DNA of 9,056 nt from JAIVJN01 sp036732565 (GTDB lineage Bacteria; Acidobacteriota; Vicinamibacteria; Vicinamibacterales; UBA2999), in NCBI GenBank assembly GCA_036732565.1, contig DAINCF010000283.1:1-9056 (forward strand), written 5' to 3'. The stretch's first letter is position 1. Every line of letters starts with the position of its first letter. Made by a program: the position numbers and the translations under genes. Shown here in pieces: positions 1-5,893 of the stretch. The notes beneath the pieces are model-generated. The model saw only the letters and a list, made by a program, of their open reading frames with translations, had not been told where the DNA came from and did no database searches.

Positions 1-1181
1 GCCTGCGCAGCGGCCTCGTCATCGCCGAGATCGCGCTGGCGCTCGTGCTGGTCTCTGGCGCGGGATTGCTGATTCGCAGCTTCACGAGTCTGCTGAGCGT
101 AGACCCGGGATTCCGGCGCGACGGCGTCTTCGTGCTCCAGGTGTTCGCCTACGACTACTATCCGACACCGGCCGATCTCCGGGCGTTCTTCGACCGATCG
201 TCAGAGCGGCTGCGCGCGCTGCCCGGCGTGCAAAGCGTCGGGGCCGTGTCGGCGATGCCGTTCATCGAGTCGAACATCAACATCCAAGGCGATTTCACGA
301 TTGTCGGACGGCCGCCGCTCGGCCCGGGTGAATTGTCACGAGCACACCTGACGATTGCCACGCCTGGCTATTTCGAGACGCTGCGCATTCCTCTCCGCAA
401 CGGCCGATTGATTGATGCGCGCGATGGGGCGGACACGACGCGCGTCGCGCTGATCAGCGAGGATCTGGCTCGTCGTCACTGGCCTGCCGATGACGACCCG
501 ATCGGGGATCGCATCAGCGCCCGTTTCGCGGGCCGGCCATTCGAGGCCGAGATCGTCGGCATCGTCGCCTCGCTCAAGCACGACACTCTGGCCGTCGCCT
601 CCCGTGAGGAAGTCTTCCTGCCGCACGCGCAGATGCCGTTCGGGTCGATGACCTTCACGGTCCGCGCGGCCGGGGATCCAACGCTGCTCCTCGAAGCCGC
701 GAAGGCGCAGATCTGGGACGTCAGCCCGGCGCAGTCGATCTATCGGACCGCCACGCTCGACGAGCTGGTGATGAACACCGTGTCTCCACGGCGTTTCGCC
801 CTGGCCGTGCTCGTCGGCTTCGCGATCGTCGCGCTGCTCCTGGCCGCGGCGGGTGTATATGGCGTGCTGGCCGCCGTCACCAACGCGCGCCTGCGCGAAG
901 TCGGCGTGCGCATCGCGCTTGGCGCAAGCTGGTGGGATATCTGTCGCTGGGTCGTCGGACGCGGCCTCCTGATCACCTCGGCGGGCATCGCCATCGGTCT
1001 GGCCGGTGCGCTCGCGGCGTCCACGCTGCTCGGCCGATTCCTGTTCGAAGTCAGACCGACAGATCCAGTCTCGCTCGGCGCGGCGTGCGCGGTGATGCTG
1101 CTGGCGGCCGTCGCGGCGTGCTACGTCCCGGCACGCCGTGCCGCGGATGCGGATCCGATCGTGGTGTTACGAGCCGAATGA
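1..1181 (+). CDS. ADOP/MacB-type ABC transporter permease, C-terminal half (5' truncated by window)
   Basis: Inner-membrane permease subunit of the MacB/FtsX kind, probably of the acidobacterial ADOP group, which is built from two MacB-PCD/FtsX halves. The frame is open from base 3 to the TGA at 1179-1181, about 392 codons. It starts inside a membrane helix (LRSGLVIAEIALALVLVSGA), so the GTG at 45 is internal and the true start lies upstream. Next comes an extracytoplasmic MacB-PCD-like region (VDPGF onward, with a typical TPGYFETLRIPL stretch). The FtsX domain follows, with three hydrophobic segments: around FALAVLVGFAIVALLLAAAG, around LLITSAGIAIGLAGALAAS, and the last before the YVPARRAADADPIVVLRAE tail. 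VGVRIALGAS is the usual cytoplasmic loop motif. Transported substrate cannot be told. Such permeases work with a separate ATPase, not seen here. Family assignment is firm; the ADOP sub-label is inferred from the position of the opening helix. Confidence 0.88.
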   Translation, partial: LRSGLVIAEIALALVLVSGAGLLIRSFTSLLSVDPGFRRDGVFVLQVFAYDYYPTPADLRAFFDRSSERLRALPGVQSVGAVSAMPFIESNINIQGDFTIVGRPPLGPGELSRAHLTIATPGYFETLRIPLRNGRLIDARDGADTTRVALISEDLARRHWPADDDPIGDRISARFAGRPFEAEIVGIVASLKHDTLAVASREEVFLPHAQMPFGSMTFTVRAAGDPTLLLEAAKAQIWDVSPAQSIYRTATLDELVMNTVSPRRFALAVLVGFAIVALLLAAAGVYGVLAAVTNARLREVGVRIALGASWWDICRWVVGRGLLITSAGIAIGLAGALAASTLLGRFLFEVRPTDPVSLGAACAVMLLAAVAACYVPARRAADADPIVVLRAE

Positions 1182-1443
1182 CGTCCGTTCCGCACGAGGT
1201 TCCTCACGGAGGTTCCTCGCGACGTTCCGCACAGGGTTCGGTTCCACACGAAGGTTCCGACAGAGGTTCAGTGCGACACGAAGGTTCTAGACGAGGGCGT
1301 TCCGCCCCAGAGTTCGGCTCGCGAAGCGACGAGAGGAACCTTGGTTCGGAACCGAACCTACGGCCGGAACCCTCGTGTGGCACCGAGCCTCCGGCGGAAC
1401 CTTGGTGTGGAACCCCGTGAGGAACCATCGTGTGGAACGGCTG
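1182..1443. repeat. Imperfect inverted repeat of GTTCC/GGAAC units filling a convergent intergenic gap
   Basis: The whole gap between the permease stop and the holA stop is repetitive. The left arm (from 1185) has seven exact GTTCC cores at 1187, 1199, 1212, 1224, 1241, 1254 and 1299, plus GTTC variants at 1236, 1266, 1284 and 1312, mostly 12-13 bp apart and often followed by a CACGA-like tail. The right arm (to 1440) has seven GGAAC cores at 1335, 1348, 1366, 1396, 1409, 1421 and 1434, in the opposite orientation. Reverse-complementing the right arm aligns it to the left arm at roughly 70-75% identity by eye, with matching ends CCGTTCC and GGAACGG. Small hairpins lie near the middle: TCGC-GAA-GCGA at 1319-1329 and GGTTCG-GAAC-CGAACC at 1343-1358. 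A role as bidirectional terminator or RNA processing site is inference; there is no T-tract. Open frames here (PHEGS-like peptides) are judged to be by-products of the repeat. Confidence 0.85.
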
Positions 1444-2463
1444 TCACCGGCGCCAAGCTGGGCCAACCGGCGCGCCGGAGCCGCAGATCTGGACGACGAG
1501 GCGCTCGAGCAGATAGCGGGGCTCGCCCATCGAGGACTTGATTGAGAGGTCCGCCTCGAAGATCGCGTCGAGCGCGGATTTCACACGCGCGTCTGGGCGC
1601 AGGCGGCCGGCGGCGGCGCGGATTTGGCCGAGCACCATCACCGGTAGCGCACCAGACTCCAGTAGCGCGGTGATCTCGTTCAGCGCCTCTTTGGCGTTCG
1701 AGTTCCAGATCGCCTTGCCCAGCGCGAAGTCCTCCCCGGGCTCGCCCTGCGGCATGACGAGGTCCCGGACGTGCGCTGACGTGATCGACGACTCCCCCAC
1801 CGCGTAGAGCACGAGCTTGTCGATCTCTCGGCGAATCCGTGTCAGGTTCAGGCCCGTCGAGCTGACGAGCAGGTTCAGCGCCGCCGGCTCGATCGTCATT
1901 TCGTCTTTCTCGAGCCTGGTGCGGATCCACTTCGCGGCATCCGCGACGCTGTCGAGCGATCCGCAGTCCACGGCGACCGCCTGCTTGCGCAACAGTTTCA
2001 CCAGCCGTCGATTCGCGTCCATCGGCCCCGCGACGAACACGAGCGTCGTCAGCGGCTCGGGCGTCTCGAGATACGCTTCCAGGTCTTCCGCTGGCGTCGA
2101 TACCGCGCGCTTGCGCTTGCCTCCGCTGTCGGGCCGGCCCTCGACGTCCTCGCTCTCGTCCTTGGCCTTGCGCGGTGCAAGGAGACGCTCGGCATCATGC
2201 ACGACGATCACGCGGCGAGGCGCCATCATCGGCAACGTCCGAGCGGTGACGAGGATGGCTGAGATCATCTGATCGCGCGCGCCGGCGGTCGAGGCGTCAT
2301 TGGCGTGGAAGGCCTCGACGTTGAACGCCTGCAGACCTTCATCGACGAGCCCGGCGAACTCGAGCGCGAGATCGTGCCGCGACTGGAAATCGTCGCCTTC
2401 GAGAAGAAACACCGGCGCCGTGGTGCCGGCGGCAATATGCGTGCGGACCGCGGCAGGTGTCAC
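1444..2463 (-). CDS. holA: DNA polymerase III subunit delta (HolA)
   Basis: Clamp-loader delta subunit, which opens the beta sliding clamp during replication. The product is 339 aa, close to the E. coli length of 343. The N-terminal AAA+-like domain begins with FLLEGDDFQSRHDL (residues 19-32); delta has this fold but no working Walker A. RRVIVVHDAERLL (83-95) is the usual second strand and DxxxL region. TTLVFVAGPMDANRRLVKLL (139-158) and LTRIRREIDKLVLY (207-220) are typical of the family, as is the C-terminal collar domain from EDFALGKAIWNS on. A charged stretch at about 98-125 (KRKR) looks like a flexible insert. The start is GTG at 2463: an in-frame TAG about 20 bases upstream rules out a longer protein. 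No convincing Shine-Dalgarno is seen, so it may depend on coupling with upstream translation. It lies downstream of leuS-lptE, a common bacterial order. Its stop faces the permease stop across the repeat region. Confidence 0.93.
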   Translation of the reverse strand: MTPAAVRTHIAAGTTAPVFLLEGDDFQSRHDLALEFAGLVDEGLQAFNVEAFHANDASTAGARDQMISAILVTARTLPMMAPRRVIVVHDAERLLAPRKAKDESEDVEGRPDSGGKRKRAVSTPAEDLEAYLETPEPLTTLVFVAGPMDANRRLVKLLRKQAVAVDCGSLDSVADAAKWIRTRLEKDEMTIEPAALNLLVSSTGLNLTRIRREIDKLVLYAVGESSITSAHVRDLVMPQGEPGEDFALGKAIWNSNAKEALNEITALLESGALPVMVLGQIRAAAGRLRPDARVKSALDAIFEADLSIKSSMGEPRYLLERLVVQICGSGAPVGPAWRR

Positions 2464-2576
2464 GATGAGCTGGTCAGGCTACCGTTGAAAGCACACATGG
2501 GCCGTTCCGTAGGAACGGCCCAGAACTGCTCCCCGAGCTCTTTGTAGATACCAGCACTTCTGTCGAAACGCTCCAT
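2460..2576 (-). CDS. Candidate 38-codon ORF bridging lptE and holA (uncertain)
   Basis: The ATG overlaps the lptE stop by one base (TAATG), and the TGA overlaps the holA GTG start (GTGA). The frame therefore spans the 112-nt lptE-holA gap exactly. The peptide starts MERFDRSAGIYKELGEQFWA and ends in a Ser/Thr-rich tail. No domain, membrane segment or signal peptide is recognised. Overlaps of this kind are common in translationally coupled operons and could explain how holA is translated without a clear ribosome site. Against it: the ORF is short, has no clear Shine-Dalgarno of its own, and its middle codons coincide with a perfect hairpin (2498-2522) that by itself constrains the sequence. It may be only a coupling leader, or chance. 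Confidence 0.3.
   Translation of the reverse strand: MERFDRSAGIYKELGEQFWAVPTERPMCAFNGSLTSSS
2498..2522. repeat. Perfect 11-bp stem hairpin between lptE and holA
   Basis: The arms TGGGCCGTTCC (2498-2508) and GGAACGGCCCA (2512-2522) flank a 3-nt loop GTA and pair without mismatch. The inner part, CCGTTCC/GGAACGG, is the same as the outer ends of the inverted repeat at 1185-1440. No run of T follows on the minus strand, so a standard intrinsic terminator is unlikely; holA would lie just beyond it. It could be a REP-like insertion, an mRNA stability or processing site, or a structure affecting holA translation 35 nt downstream. Confidence 0.8.
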
Positions 2577-3136
2577 TAAAAGGCTTCGAGGATGGCGGTG
2601 ACAACGGCACGGGCAAAATCCGACGACAAGCGATCGATCGCGGCACGCTCCTGATCCAGGAACGACTCGGGGTTGATCTGGGTGCCTGCCGCGTTCGAGC
2701 TCGCCAGTTGATACTCGTCGGCGAAACTCAGCGATGGATTTTCCCACAGCACCGACTTCTGCTTGGCGTCGAAGAACTGAACCGCAACGAGCACGTTGAA
2801 CCGATAGCGCGACGCCAACTGGTTCTCGGTGTACCCGACCGGCGAGGCGCCGATCGCGAGGAGATCGCCGACCACGACGCCGTCGGCGCCCTGCTCCGAC
2901 GGGTTCACGGAATACCGGCCCCGCCCCTGGAACTCGATGCGAACCTTCTCCGTGAAGATCTGATCGATGGTCGGATAGGGCGTCCGATTGTTGAACATCG
3001 GGATGCCGATCACGCGAATGTAGCTCGGCAAGAACGATCCACGGCCCGCCAGGGAGTAGCCGCAGGCCGCACCGGCGCCGGCCACGAGCGCCAGGGGGGT
3101 CAGTTCGAGAAACGATCGGCGCGTCAGGTGGTTCAT
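2576..3136 (-). CDS. lptE: LPS-assembly lipoprotein LptE
   Basis: Outer-membrane lipoprotein that plugs the LptD barrel and helps deliver lipopolysaccharide to the cell surface. The product is 186 aa. The N-terminus carries a signal with a lipobox-like GAAC ending at Cys25 (hydrophobic core PLALVAGAGAA), followed by CGYSLAGRGSFLPSYIRVIG, typical of the family (CGY-L-G, then IP-F-NRT at about 45-52). A central beta-rich part (YRFNVLVAVQFFDAKQKSVLW) and a C-terminal helix ending ILEAF complete the LptE fold. The signal also contains T-R-R-S-F-L-E, which resembles a twin-arginine (Tat) motif, whereas LptE is normally a Sec lipoprotein. ATG at 3136 is the only start giving a full signal peptide; its Shine-Dalgarno is weak. 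It lies 108 nt after leuS, as in the common leuS-lptE-holA order. Family identity is good; the export route is inferred. Confidence 0.87.
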   Translation of the reverse strand: MNHLTRRSFLELTPLALVAGAGAACGYSLAGRGSFLPSYIRVIGIPMFNNRTPYPTIDQIFTEKVRIEFQGRGRYSVNPSEQGADGVVVGDLLAIGASPVGYTENQLASRYRFNVLVAVQFFDAKQKSVLWENPSLSFADEYQLASSNAAGTQINPESFLDQERAAIDRLSSDFARAVVTAILEAF

Positions 3137-3161
3137 ATTGGCTTCGCCAGTATTGCTTTTC

Positions 3162-3178
3162 GCCCCGCTCCGCGGGGC
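3162..3178. repeat. Short GC hairpin upstream of lptE
   Basis: GCCCCGC (3162-3168), loop TCC, GCGGGGC (3172-3178): a perfect 7-bp stem lying 26 bases upstream of the lptE start. On the minus strand the stem is followed by GAAAAGC, not by a T-tract, so it does not look like an intrinsic terminator. It directly adjoins the inverted repeat at 3180-3247 and may be part of the same element. Confidence 0.6.
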
Positions 3179-3179
3179 A

Positions 3180-3247
3180 TAGACATATCCTCAGGCAGTC
3201 GGACGTTCCACTCCATGTGTCAGGCTCTCAGCCTGAGGACATGTCTA
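3180..3247. repeat. Nested inverted repeat between leuS and lptE, including the leuS stop codon
   Basis: The outer arms 3180-3196 (TAGACATATCCTCAGGC) and 3231-3247 (GCCTGAGGACATGTCTA) are 17 nt each with one mismatch. The right arm contains the leuS stop (TAG on the minus strand, 3247-3245). A second, local hairpin, TCAGGCT-CTC-AGCCTGA (3220-3236), uses the same right-arm bases and can extend with a bulge through CATG at about 3214. The two foldings exclude each other. They could form a 3'-end or processing structure after leuS, or a REP-like element; no T-tract is present. No promoter could be assigned with confidence in 3137-3244. Confidence 0.75.
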
Positions 3248-5740
3248 CCCGACAACGATGCTCACGAGGCGGCCGGGGATAACCACGACCTTCTTCACCG
3301 TCTTCCCTTCAGTGTGCGCCCGAACACCCGGATCTGCCAACGCCAGATCGCGGAGCTCGCCCTCGCCGGCCTCCGGCGAGGCGGTGACGCGTCCCCGGAC
3401 CTTGCCATTCACCTGCACCGGAATCACGACTTCCTCCGCCCTGGCGGCCTCGGCGTCGAAGGCCGGCCACATCGCCTTCGCCAGCCCGCCTTCGTGCCCC
3501 AGATGTTCCCACAGCTCCTCGGCCGTGTGCGGGGCAAACGGCGACAGCATCACCGTCAGGGCCTCGATCGCCTCACGGGCCACCGCGCCCGCGCTCGGCG
3601 TCGGCTGCGTGGCTTGGCTCTTGGTGAACGCATACAGCTCGTTCACCAGCTCCATCATGGCCGCCACCGCCGTGTTGAAGTGCTTCCGCACCTCGATATC
3701 CACCGTGACGCGACGAATGGTGTCGTGCGTCTTTCGGCGCAGCGCCCGTTCGGCGCCGTCCAGCGCAGCTGCCGCCGGCATCGCGGGGTGCGCGCGAACC
3801 GTGTCGCACCACTGACCGACGATGCGCCAGACGCGACCCAGGAAGTCGAAGCTGCCGCCGAGGCCGCTGTCGGACCACTCCACTTGGGTCTCGGGGGGAG
3901 CAACGAACATCACGTACAGGCGGAGCGCGTCCGCACCAAACCTCTGCAACATCTCGTCAGGATCGACGACGTTGCCTTTCGACTTCGACATCACGGCGCC
4001 GTCCTTGAGCACCATGCCCTGCGTCAGCAGGTGCGTGAACGGCTCCGGATCCGTGACCATGCCGAGATCGCGAAACACGCGCGCGATGAAGCGCGAGTAG
4101 ATCAGGTGCAGAATCGCGTGCTCGATGCCGCCGCTGTAGAAATCGACCGGGCACCAATAGGCGCCCTTCGCCGGATCGAACGGCAGCTGATCGTTGTGCG
4201 CGTCGACGAACCGGTAGAAGTACCACGACGAGTCGACGAACGTGTCCATCGTGTCGGTCTCTCGCCGTGCTGGACCTCCACACTTCGGACACGTCACGTT
4301 GACGAACTCGGGCACCTGCGCCAGCGGCGAATCCCCGCGCCCGCTGAATTGCGCGACCTTCGGCAGCTCGACCGGGAGCTGATCGTCCGGCACCGGCACG
4401 ATGCCGTCGCGGTCGCAATAGATCATCGGGATGGGCGTCCCCCAGTAACGCTGCCGTGAGATGCCCCAGTCCTTCAGGCGGAACTGCACGGTGCCCTCGC
4501 CGATGGTCCGCGCGTGGGCCTCTCGCGTCAGCGCCCGGCGCGCCTCATCGGAGTCCATGCCATCCCACGGCCCGGAATTGACCAGCACGCCGTCGTTCGA
4601 GACCGCGGCGGTCATGACCGATTCCGCGGCCGGCGCTCCATCGACGGGGCGCACGACGACCCGAATCGGCAGGTCGTACTTCCTGGCGAACTCGAAGTCG
4701 CGCTCGTCGTGCGCCGGCACGGCCATCACCGCGCCGGTGCCGTACTCACCCAAGACGAAGTTCGCGACCCAGATGGGCACCGCCTCGGCGGTGAACGGGT
4801 TGATGGCATGCTGCCCGGTGAAAAACCCTTCCTTTTCCACTTCGCCGCTCACGCGGGCCGAGCGATCCTGCCCGCGGAATCGCGACACCTGCGCGCGAAA
4901 CGCGCCCGCATCGCCCGACAGCTCGGCCAGGCGCGACACCAATGGGTGCTCCGGCGCCAGCAGCACGAACGTCGCGCCGTAGATCGTATCGATGCGTGTG
5001 GTGAACACCTCGATCGACTCACCGGCCATGCCCTGGAGACCGAACGAGACGCGGGCGCCTTCCGATCGCCCGATCCAGTTCCGCTGCATCGTCAGCACCT
5101 TCTCGGGCCACATGCTCATCGAGTCGGTCGCCGACAGCAGATCGTCGGCGTACGCCGTGATGCGGAAGAACCACTGCTCGAGGTCTTTCTGGACGACCGT
5201 CGTGCCGCAGCGCCAGCACGCGCCGTCGATGACCTGCTCGTTGGCCAGGACGGTTTCGTCGACCGGACACCAGTTGACGGTCGACCGTCGCCGGTACGCC
5301 AGGCCGCGCTCGAACATCCGGATGAACAGCCACTGGTTCCAGCGGTAGTAATCAGGCAGACACGTCGCCAGCTCGCGATCCCACGCGTAGCTGATGCCGA
5401 GCCGCTGCAACTGCCCTTTCATGTGGGCGATGTTGGCCAGCGTCGACGTCTCGGGGTGGATGCCGCTCTTGATGGCGGCGTTCTCGGCGGGGAGTCCGAA
5501 CGCGTCCCAGCCGAACGGATGCAGGACGTTGAAGCCCGTCAGCCGTTTGAAGCGCGCGACGATGTCGCCAATGATGTAGTTGCGAACGTGCCCGACGTGC
5601 GCGTGCCCCGAGGGGTAGGCGAACATCTCCAGGCAATAGAACTTCGGCTTCGACGGATCCTCGGTGACCTCGAACGTCCGGGCTGCCGCCCAGCGCTGCT
5701 GCCACTTGCGATCCAATTCCTGCGGACGATAGTCGGACAC
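3245..5740 (-). CDS. leuS: Leucyl-tRNA synthetase
   Basis: Class I aminoacyl-tRNA synthetase that charges tRNA-Leu in the cytoplasm. The product is 831 aa, within the normal bacterial range. The HIGH signature is HVGH at 48-51, inside AYPSGHAHVGHVRNYIIGD. The second signature is VMSKS at 583-587, with Val in place of the first Lys of KMSKS, as in some other bacterial LeuRS. The CP1 editing domain shows TTRIDTIYGATFVLL (247-261) and GTGAVMAVPAHDERDFEFA (334-352), with Asp345 as the expected editing residue. Cysteines at 158, 175 and 178 suggest a partial zinc knuckle; Cys484 and Cys487 (CPKCGG) form another pair. The tail VVIPVQVNGKVRGRV to the end is the C-terminal tRNA-binding domain, so the protein is complete. 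The start is GTG at 5740, supported by AGGAA seven bases upstream. lptE and holA follow on the same strand, the usual grouping. Confidence 0.98.
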   Translation of the reverse strand: MSDYRPQELDRKWQQRWAAARTFEVTEDPSKPKFYCLEMFAYPSGHAHVGHVRNYIIGDIVARFKRLTGFNVLHPFGWDAFGLPAENAAIKSGIHPETSTLANIAHMKGQLQRLGISYAWDRELATCLPDYYRWNQWLFIRMFERGLAYRRRSTVNWCPVDETVLANEQVIDGACWRCGTTVVQKDLEQWFFRITAYADDLLSATDSMSMWPEKVLTMQRNWIGRSEGARVSFGLQGMAGESIEVFTTRIDTIYGATFVLLAPEHPLVSRLAELSGDAGAFRAQVSRFRGQDRSARVSGEVEKEGFFTGQHAINPFTAEAVPIWVANFVLGEYGTGAVMAVPAHDERDFEFARKYDLPIRVVVRPVDGAPAAESVMTAAVSNDGVLVNSGPWDGMDSDEARRALTREAHARTIGEGTVQFRLKDWGISRQRYWGTPIPMIYCDRDGIVPVPDDQLPVELPKVAQFSGRGDSPLAQVPEFVNVTCPKCGGPARRETDTMDTFVDSSWYFYRFVDAHNDQLPFDPAKGAYWCPVDFYSGGIEHAILHLIYSRFIARVFRDLGMVTDPEPFTHLLTQGMVLKDGAVMSKSKGNVVDPDEMLQRFGADALRLYVMFVAPPETQVEWSDSGLGGSFDFLGRVWRIVGQWCDTVRAHPAMPAAAALDGAERALRRKTHDTIRRVTVDIEVRKHFNTAVAAMMELVNELYAFTKSQATQPTPSAGAVAREAIEALTVMLSPFAPHTAEELWEHLGHEGGLAKAMWPAFDAEAARAEEVVIPVQVNGKVRGRVTASPEAGEGELRDLALADPGVRAHTEGKTVKKVVVIPGRLVSIVVG

Positions 5741-5747
5741 GATGCGA

Positions 5748-5752
5748 TTCCT
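5748..5752 (-). promoter_or_regulatory. Shine-Dalgarno site of leuS
   Basis: AGGAA on the minus strand (TTCCT on the + strand), 7 nt before the GTG at 5740. It decides in favour of this GTG as the leuS start. The nearby ATG at 5763 is in another frame. Confidence 0.7.
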
Positions 5753-5769
5753 GAGCGCTTCATGCGAAT

Positions 5770-5859
5770 CGTACGTAGCGCAGGCCTTTAGGCCTGCCGG
5801 GGCCTCGAGCTCCCGCTAGGCTGCCTCGCTGGCAGGCCTAAAGGCCTGCGCTACGTACG
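5770..5859. repeat. 90-bp element with perfect 29-nt inverted repeats
   Basis: The left arm 5770-5798 and right arm 5831-5859 are perfect reverse complements over 29 nt, separated by a 32-nt spacer (5799-5830). Both outer ends are CGTACG next to TAGCGC or its complement. Each arm also contains its own palindrome: GCAGGCCT-TT-AGGCCTGC in the left arm and its complement in the right. The element can fold as one long stem or as two small hairpins. It occupies most of the 153-nt gap between the deacetylase-like gene stop (5894) and the leuS start (5740). No ORF lies inside. It has the size and form of a REP doublet (BIME-like) or a small MITE. No target-site duplication is obvious next to the arms. 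No leuS promoter could be assigned around it. Confidence 0.92.
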
Positions 5860-5893
5860 CTCCGCGACACGAGTCTTGGATCCAACAAGGATA

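Noticed and set aside
45..47. GTG as the permease start
   Set aside because: The frame is open to the window edge, and the residues before it (LRSGLVIAEIALAL) belong to the same membrane helix.
932..1428. Open frames with PHEGS/CGTEP peptide repeats on both strands around 1182-1443
   Set aside because: They arise from the GTTCC/GGAAC repeat and the permease shadow; both strands look equally open, which argues against coding.
3162..3178. Intrinsic terminator after leuS
   Set aside because: The stem is perfect but no T-tract follows on the minus strand; the flanking bases are GAAAAGC.
2708..4459. Long open frame on the + strand (583 codons)
   Set aside because: It lies antisense to lptE and leuS, is rich in Arg/His with no family features, and is explained by the codon pattern of the GC-rich genes on the other strand.
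4514..5791. Long open frame on the + strand (425 codons)
   Set aside because: Antisense shadow of leuS with Arg/His/Asp-rich composition and no recognisable domain.
5876..5885. Palindrome TTGGATCCAA downstream of the deacetylase-like gene stop, as an operator
   Set aside because: Single short palindrome in a downstream position; no partner site or regulator seen, so chance is likely.
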